In this document: in pieces, positions 58,801-64,000 of the stretch
How positions within the stretch are numbered: position 1 is the stretch's first letter
How the letters are laid out: every line of letters starts with the position of its first letter
Assembly (NCBI GenBank): GCA_033032175.1
Contig: CM065316.1
Location: 2,388,115 to 2,452,114, forward strand
Length of the DNA: 64,000 nt
Source: Saturnia japonica
Taxonomy: Eukaryota > Arthropoda > Insecta > Lepidoptera > Saturniidae
Reading direction: 5' to 3'
Notes under the pieces: model-generated
Told to the model about the DNA's origin: nothing
Database searches by the model: none
Seen by the model: the letters and a program-made list of their open reading frames with translations, nothing else
Translations under genes and position numbers: made by a program

Positions 58801-59635
58801 TACATATAAAGATTTCAATATACTAACGTGTTAATTTTTTTCTTTGTATTCTAATTATCAACACTCGTGGTAGCCGCGGCGCTGCAGTCCAACTGTGAGA
58901 CAAGTGAAATGTGAAAAAATCCGGTACCGACATCTAGCTGTAAAATATCTGAACCATAGATTTGTCGGCGCCCTAAAACAATGACGATTGATTTGGTAAT
59001 AAAGGCCCTATCATACCTTTTGAGAATAACCTTTCTATTTAAAATTTTAAAATATCATGACTAAAGTTTTAATTTTTTAAAATACTATATGTAAAAAGAT
59101 AAGCGTGTCAGTAACGATTCAAAGCGTTTCACTCGGATATAGAACACGTTTTATTTGAACCGATAAATCTATTCTCGAATGGGCACAACAAATATCTAAA
59201 ATAATTTTTAATGTACGGAACCCACATTAAAATTTATTTGCGCTTAGCGCATTTTTTATTATGAAGCTCAAGCACACAAGGTAACCTCTAAATTGAGATC
59301 GGTTTAATGATACCTTTTGGATTCAATTGAGAGTTGCGCTGTTACTAAGCGAGGTGGCGCTTCAAGGCCAACTGTTGTAGAGTTACGTTTTAGTCGTTAA
59401 CAAAAAAATATAGGTACATACACTACTTAATATCTACCTAACTTTTATATAATACTATTCCTTACTTTTTAATTTTATACTCTTAAATTTATATGGGCAA
59501 TTTATGGCCTAGATAGATAGATAACTTCACGCTTTCATAGGATGCAATAGTCTAAACATATTTACTTAAATATGCTCATATAATAAGGTTACTTAAACTG
59601 TAATGTTATGGGCTTTAGTAACTACTTAATTACCT
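58801..59635. other. AT-rich sequence with an R13 repeat
   Basis: About 59280-59375 (AAGGTAACCTCTAAATTGAG, CGGTTTAATGATACCTTTTG, GAGTTGCGCTGTTACTAAGC) resembles 60470-60545. The family is unnamed. Nothing else was found. Confidence 0.4.
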
Positions 59636-59637
59636 CG

Positions 59638-59740
59638 TTAACCTAGTAGTCGTAAGCGCGACTGCTATGATCGAGGTCCTGGGTTCGATTCCCAGGTCGA
59701 GCAAAGTGTTATTTGGTTTTTCTCAAAATGCATGCTCGTA
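59638..59740 (+). mobile_element. tRNA-derived SINE head
   Basis: TAACCTAGTAGTCGTAAGCG, CGACTGCTATGATCGAGGTC and the B-box GGGTTCGATTCCC, then GTTATTTGGTTTTTCTCA as in the SINE at 16794-17060. It cannot be a tRNA gene: the A-box is degraded and no acceptor stem closes around it. An R2 repeat replaces the usual SINE body. Confidence 0.7.
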
Positions 59741-59744
59741 CTCT

Positions 59745-59895
59745 ATATTTATAATTCATTTCACTTATGCATAACAACCAAACTATATCACGGAAAATAC
59801 CACCAATATTACATAATATAGGGTAAAACACCCCTAAGTTAATAAATTAAAAATAGTAACCACAAACAACATGTCACTTCAAGATCCCGCCAAAA
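59745..59895 (+). repeat. R2 repeat
   Basis: TTCACTTATGCATAACAACC, AACTATATCACGGAAAATAC, ATTACATAATATAGGGTAAA and TGTCACTTCAAGATCCCGCC, matching 16610-16750 and 49690-49815. Confidence 0.55.
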
Positions 59896-60639
59896 GCTTT
59901 CAAATAAAAAAAACTAAATGAAGTACATATGTATTGATCTATAAGAATCTTTGTATTAAACATAGTATTATTTAAAAAAGTTAATATTATTAATTACTTT
60001 GAATTCAAAGCCTATTTTCATTAGGGTTCTGTATTTAGTGTATTCATTTTTTATACATTTCTGTTTGCAAGAATATGACGATGACCGTTGATCTCGTGAC
60101 GGTCACCGCTGTTGTCAAACACACTTACTATCGTTAAATAATTTTACCGATTCTGAAATCATTGGAAGAACTAATATTTTTATAAATTAAGAAACCTATC
60201 CAGGACCAGCACGGGTTTATTTAGAGGTTAATAAATATGTGACATTCCTTCCTTTTCGCCTACCCAAGTAGGGACGCGGCGTGTCGACAGCATAAAAAAA
60301 TTCCAACGAAAGATGGATACATGTCATTTCGATTAATAACGCCTAATACAGTAACCTAACAACAACATTAAATTTCGCTAAAACAAAATAATCCTCAGCG
60401 CACGTTCCAAATTTTCATGCGCATCATGAAAATTACTTAAAGTTGGCCGCCGCGAATTTATGTCTATTCTGGTAACGGTTTAATAATACCTTTTGGATGT
60501 AAACGGGAGTGACGCTGTTGCCAACCGCTGTGCCACGCCAAGGTCATCATGCGTATTCATTAATAAGATCCACACCACGAACTACTTCACTTTATATAAT
60601 CGTTTGGTTAAATATTAAACATATTACGTCTATTTTTAC
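59896..60639. other. Unassigned sequence with R13 copy 2
   Basis: About 60400-60545 holds the second R13 copy (GGTAACGGTTTAATAATACC, TTTTGGATGTAAACGGGAGT, GACGCTGTTGCCAACCGC). The rest is AT-rich without features. Confidence 0.4.
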
Positions 60640-62175
60640 AGGCTTTTATTTAACTTGCAATGTTTGTATGTATGTATCAGGTCCTTACTTAAGAAATTGG
60701 CGTTTTGTTGAACTGACCACTTTGATTTAAAATATATGGTGTTTGGTTAGGAATTCCAAATTCAAATTTAGGCTTGTGAATTTGTGTTTCGTATTTAGTG
60801 GTTCATTTGTTTTCGAACCATTTCATTGTTCTTTGACATCGTTCTTTTCACAAAATATTGAAAACTTAAAATATCGCGTTACTTACGAATATGAGTTCCA
60901 CCGTGGTATATGCTGCAGAAACAGCTCGAAGCATTAATGAAGTGTTATGGCAAAGCTACAGTAAAAAAAAGAACTGTACGTTTTTGGTTCCAACGTTTTC
61001 GTTCTGGAAATTTTGACCTACGAAACAAACCCCGTGGACGGCCAGAGACCCTAGTTGATACATTAGAATTAGAATTAAAGGTGATCGTGGAAGCGGATCC
61101 ATCGCAAAACACGTAAGAGTCAGCAGCAGACTTCGGTGTATGATAAAACAATTTTAATTCAATTGAAACAGATTGGAAAAGTGAAAAAGCTGCAGAAATG
61201 GGTAATGCATGAAATAACTGAAGCACACCAACAAACACGCATTGAGTGCTGCGTTACAATACTCAACCGTCACAATAACGAGCGAATTTTGAATCGTATT
61301 GTTACTTGTGAAAAAAAATAGATCCTTTACGATAATAGGAAACGTTCATCACATTGGTTGAACACAGTAAAACCGGTCAAATCCTATCCCAAGCGAAAGT
61401 TGACTCAGAAAAATGTACTGGTGAGCGTTTGGTGGACCAGTGCTGGTGTCATACTCTACTGCTACCTAAGATCTGGCCAGACGATAACGGCAGATCTGTA
61501 TCGTCAACATTTCCAAACCATGAGGGAAAGCTAGCCGTTAAACAACCGAGACTGGTCAATCTCTCTAGCCCGACACCGCTAGCTACTAGCTACACAATGC
61601 TAGACACCATACTTCATGACAGACGGTCGCTAAATTAGAGGAACTGCGGTTGGAATAACACCGACACCGGCCATGCACCTTGCTTCAACAGATTACCGCT
61701 TTTTCGGAATTTGGAGAATTTCTTGCAAAAACAAAAATCTATTCCGATGAGGCTATCCAAACCGCCTTCAAAGATTTGATTGATTCTCGCTCCTACTATT
61801 TTTTTAGCAATGGAATCAATGAACTATCTATAAAATGACGAAAGTGCTCATAATAACGATACATACTTCCGATTGATTAAATGTATAATAATTTCATAAT
61901 ATTTTTTTCGTTTTATTTTTTCCATATAAAACGCTAATTTCATATGTCATATGTCCTAAGGACCTATATTATATTCGGGTTAAATCTTGCAAATGAATTT
62001 TTAAACAGTTATTCTCACCCGATTGAGATGAAACTTTGCATACACATTTAGTTTGCTTAACAATGCATGGTTAGATAAATGGTGTTATTCTAAATCCAAT
62101 ATGGCGGACCAGTTATTTTTGTGCATTCCCATGATATGGGTATTAAATTAAAGACTTTAAAATATAAAGTATTAA
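60640..62175 (+). repeat. R12 repeat split by a mariner
   Basis: Left part 60640-60676: GGCTTTTATTTAACTTGCAA, TGTTTGTATGTATGTA. Right part from about 61974: TCGGGTTAAATCTTGCAAAT, CCCGATTGAGATGAAACTTT, CACATTTAGTTTGCTTAAC, CCAATATGGCGGACCAG and CCCATGATATGGGTATTAAA. Joined, they give the order of the intact copy at 41094-41325. Confidence 0.7.
60677..61966 (+). mobile_element. mariner-family transposon, dead copy
   Basis: Inverted ends TCAGGTCCTTACTTAAGAAAT and, at the right, CTAAGGACCTA flank about 1.29 kb, the length of a full mariner. TA lies on the left. Transposase pieces in order: YEYEFHRGICCRNSS, then shifted to CYGKATVKKRTVRFWFQRFR, SGNFDLRNKPRGRPETLV and VIVEADPSQ, stop, KTILIQLKQIGKVKKLQKWV, RHNNERILNRIVTC, then EKK and a stop where the first catalytic Asp motif (TCDEKW) should be. 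SVWWTSAGVI-like and FGEFLAKTKIYSDEAIQTAF pieces follow. The HDNARPH motif has lost its Asp (HNARHH in one frame). At least four frame breaks and several stops make it a fossil. It is the same subfamily as the copy at 20303. Confidence 0.88.
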
Positions 62176-62582
62176 TATAATAATAAAATAGGAAATAAGA
62201 TATATCGGCGATAACTAAAATATAAAAGTAATAGTAAATAACATTTTTAAGAACAAGCTTTTATTTAAATCTCTATAAAGAAAAAAAAACAATAAATTAA
62301 CTATAACCCATTAATTTATTATATTACATAATTTATGATATCAAAGCTTGTCGCGAGATTTACTTGTGTAGATAAATAAACAAGAACCCAATAATTATGT
62401 AACTTGACCTTGACATAAGCAAATCTAAGAAAAATCTGTATGTATTTTATAAAATAGGTAAATACTTATACACAAGTAAAATGTGTAAAGTAATAAATTG
62501 ATGGGTTTGATTTAATTTAAAGTTTATTTTTCTTTCTTTTTAGAGCTTTAAATAAAAGCTAATTCTTAAAAATGTCTTTTAC
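62176..62582. other. AT-rich sequence, nothing recognised
   Basis: No features assigned. Confidence 0.4.
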
Positions 62583-63240
62583 TATTAATTTAACCGACTT
62601 CAAAAAAATTAAGAGGTTCTCAATTCGAATGTATATATACACATTAGAGATGAAACGGATATCCGGTAAATATTCGGTATCCGGCCTATCCGGTCATGTT
62701 TTCACTATCCGGCCGGATTTCTGATAGTAAAATTAAATAAAATCTCATTATTTTACACAAGGCAAATCATAACACAATAATAATGATAACTTATTTCAAT
62801 TACAAAATTCATAATGTTATGTTATTTTTATATATATTGAAACTAAGGATAATTATAATTTTTTACAATTCATAATAATATATATAGGTTGGCGTCTGTA
62901 CTATACGTTATGCACACCGTTTATTTCTATAATCGCACGTCAAAAATGATTGTTTTATTAATTAGTTTAGTTTATTTCCGATCTCGTTCACCGCGCCAAT
63001 ATTCATTCAAATCAAACTGATCGCGTCATGTATCGCGTTAATGGGCCGAATATCCGGTAGCCAGATATCCGGCGCTCCGGCTTCATAGCTTGCCGAATAT
63101 CCGGTATCCGACTAAACCACTATTCGTTTTATCTCTAATATACATATATATTTATGGATGTTCACTCATAACTTCTTTGTTTATGAACCGATTTAGATGA
63201 TTCTTTTTTTCGTTGGAAAGGGGATAGGTACCTCATGTGG
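62583..63240 (-). mobile_element. CCGACTTCAA element split by a hAT-like insertion
   Basis: The left part (plus coordinates 62588-62644) has AACCGACTTCAAAAAAATTA and GGTTCTCAATTCGAATG. The right part (63138-63240) has TTTATGGATGTTCACTCATA, TTTGTTTATGAACCGATTTA, GATGATTCTTTTTTTCGTTG and GGGGATAGGTACCTCATG. In reverse this is the order of the intact copy at 34910. Confidence 0.7.
62645..63137. mobile_element. hAT-like non-autonomous element (493 bp)
   Basis: Inverted ends TAGAGATGAAACGGATA and, read inward from the right, TAGAGATAAAACGAATA differ at few positions. Directly outside lie ATACACAT (62637-62644) and ATATACAT (63138-63145), an 8-base target duplication with one mismatch. 8-bp duplications and TAGAGATG-type ends are features of the hAT superfamily. 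The subterminal zones are crowded with ATCCGG and TATCCGGTA motifs, as expected for transposase-binding repeats. There is no transposase. Confidence 0.75.
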
Positions 63241-63249
63241 TGAAAAGTC

Positions 63250-63400
63250 CGTCATAGTGACTCACTTTTGCGTGTCTCGTTTCGGGGTCAGCTTGTGTAT
63301 ATCCAGTTAATAGGCCGGCATGACAGCGGCGACCGTCGGTGGTCGTCGTTGTGTTTGGATTGCAGCACTGTGCTTACCATCAATTTACCGTGCTACTATA
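63250..63400 (+). repeat. R3 interspersed repeat
   Basis: GTGTCTCGTTTCGGGGTCAG, CTTGTGTATATCCAGTTAAT, GGCATGACAGCGGCGACCGT and TTGTGTTTGGATTGCAGCAC-TGTGCTTACCATCA. Confidence 0.55.
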
Positions 63401-64000
63401 AAAAAATGTAATTCCTCGATAATTGATAAGCCTTAATGAATATAATTTATACAAAAAGTAAATTTTTATTTTTTTTTCGATTTTCATGAAATTTGGTTTA
63501 AAGAAATTTTTATGCAATAAATAATAATGAATAATTAGACACTGCAAAAAAAAAGGAAATAATTATGCATGACAAATGGGGGCAGAGCTAGTTACATAAA
63601 AAAACAATTTTTTGCATTAAATTTTGCCAGTATAAAAGCATTTAGTTTTCTTTCATACAGGAATTGTGTGATGATAAATTAAATTAACTCATTCGTATTT
63701 TGTATGAAGTGTGAACGATATATTTCTCTCAATATTTCTATTACGGTATACGTTAAAAATGTTCAATTATTTATATATATGTTTAAAGTTCCCGACTTGT
63801 TTTAACTGTTACCAGTCAAATCGTACAGTGAGATCATTTCAGAGGTTTCTTTGGTCGGTTATTCTGTTGTAATTTGATCAGACAGACGTGCCAAGGTCAT
63901 TTTTAACTTGTGTAGTTGCAATAATAGCTGAATTAAATAAATAATATGTGCACATTTTAACGATAGGTTCTAAAAAACTGTTAATGTTGTTTAAATAAAT
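63401..64000. other. AT-rich sequence with one Helitron-type 3' end
   Basis: ATGAAATTTGGTTTAAAG near 63487 and GGGGGCAGAGCTAG before T at 63578-63591 form a plausible Helitron 3' end of unclear family. Nothing else was recognised up to the end. Confidence 0.4.

Noticed and set aside
59655..59703. A functional tRNA gene
   Set aside because: The B-box is good, but the A-box is degraded, no acceptor stem pairs, and the same sequence heads a SINE at 16794-17060.

Overview
The window looks like a stretch of lepidopteran (moth or butterfly) nuclear genome. It is strongly AT-rich, has almost no protein-coding sequence, and is packed with repeat types typical of Lepidoptera: short Helitrons ending in CTAG and sitting between A and T, tRNA-derived SINEs, jockey-like LINE 3' ends, mariner, piggyBac and hAT relics, and a Ty3/gypsy fragment. 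Family names used here (HelA-HelD, J1, J2, CCGACTTCAA element, R2, R3, R8, R10, R12, R13, R14, R16) are local labels, not database names.

The only host exon I can name is a minus-strand exon of Pten at 11322-11494. It encodes the part of the phosphatase domain matching human residues 27-84. Its 5' boundary falls at the same place and phase as the human intron 1/exon 2 junction. I could not find the next Pten exon, which should carry the HCxxGxxR loop, between 1 and 11321, so the downstream intron is longer than 11.3 kb. Much of the rest may be Pten intron or upstream sequence, but no second exon confirms this.

Layout: 1-11 kb holds Helitrons, CCGACTTCAA elements and a nested LINE end. 11.3-11.5 kb is the Pten exon. 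12-20 kb holds LINE tails, a LINE reverse transcriptase relic and a SINE. 20.3-21.4 kb is a dead mariner. 21.6-30.5 kb holds mixed LINE ends, R3 and R10 repeats and a foldback. 31.5-34.2 kb is the most gene-like non-repeat stretch, with an X-box palindrome, an 84-codon ORF, a CpG cluster with CCAAT and E-box motifs, a complete HelB and a near-perfect hairpin. 35-41 kb holds two LINE coding relics. 42-48 kb holds Helitrons and a piggyBac relic.

The most unusual locus is 49.1-58.8 kb. An LTR followed by about 2.2 kb of the same flanking sequence occurs twice, about 6.7 kb apart. Between the copies lie seven tandem 208-bp units that straddle the 5' edge of a HelA Helitron, then a LINE reverse transcriptase fragment fused to the 3' half of a gypsy pol gene. 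This could be a true TE-mediated tandem duplication or two haplotypes joined in assembly. From 58.8 kb to the end there are a SINE, a second dead mariner nested in another repeat, and a hAT-like element nested in a CCGACTTCAA element.

No operons, CRISPR arrays, rRNA genes or functional tRNA genes are visible. Most open frames of 60-130 codons here are chance frames or TE fragments.
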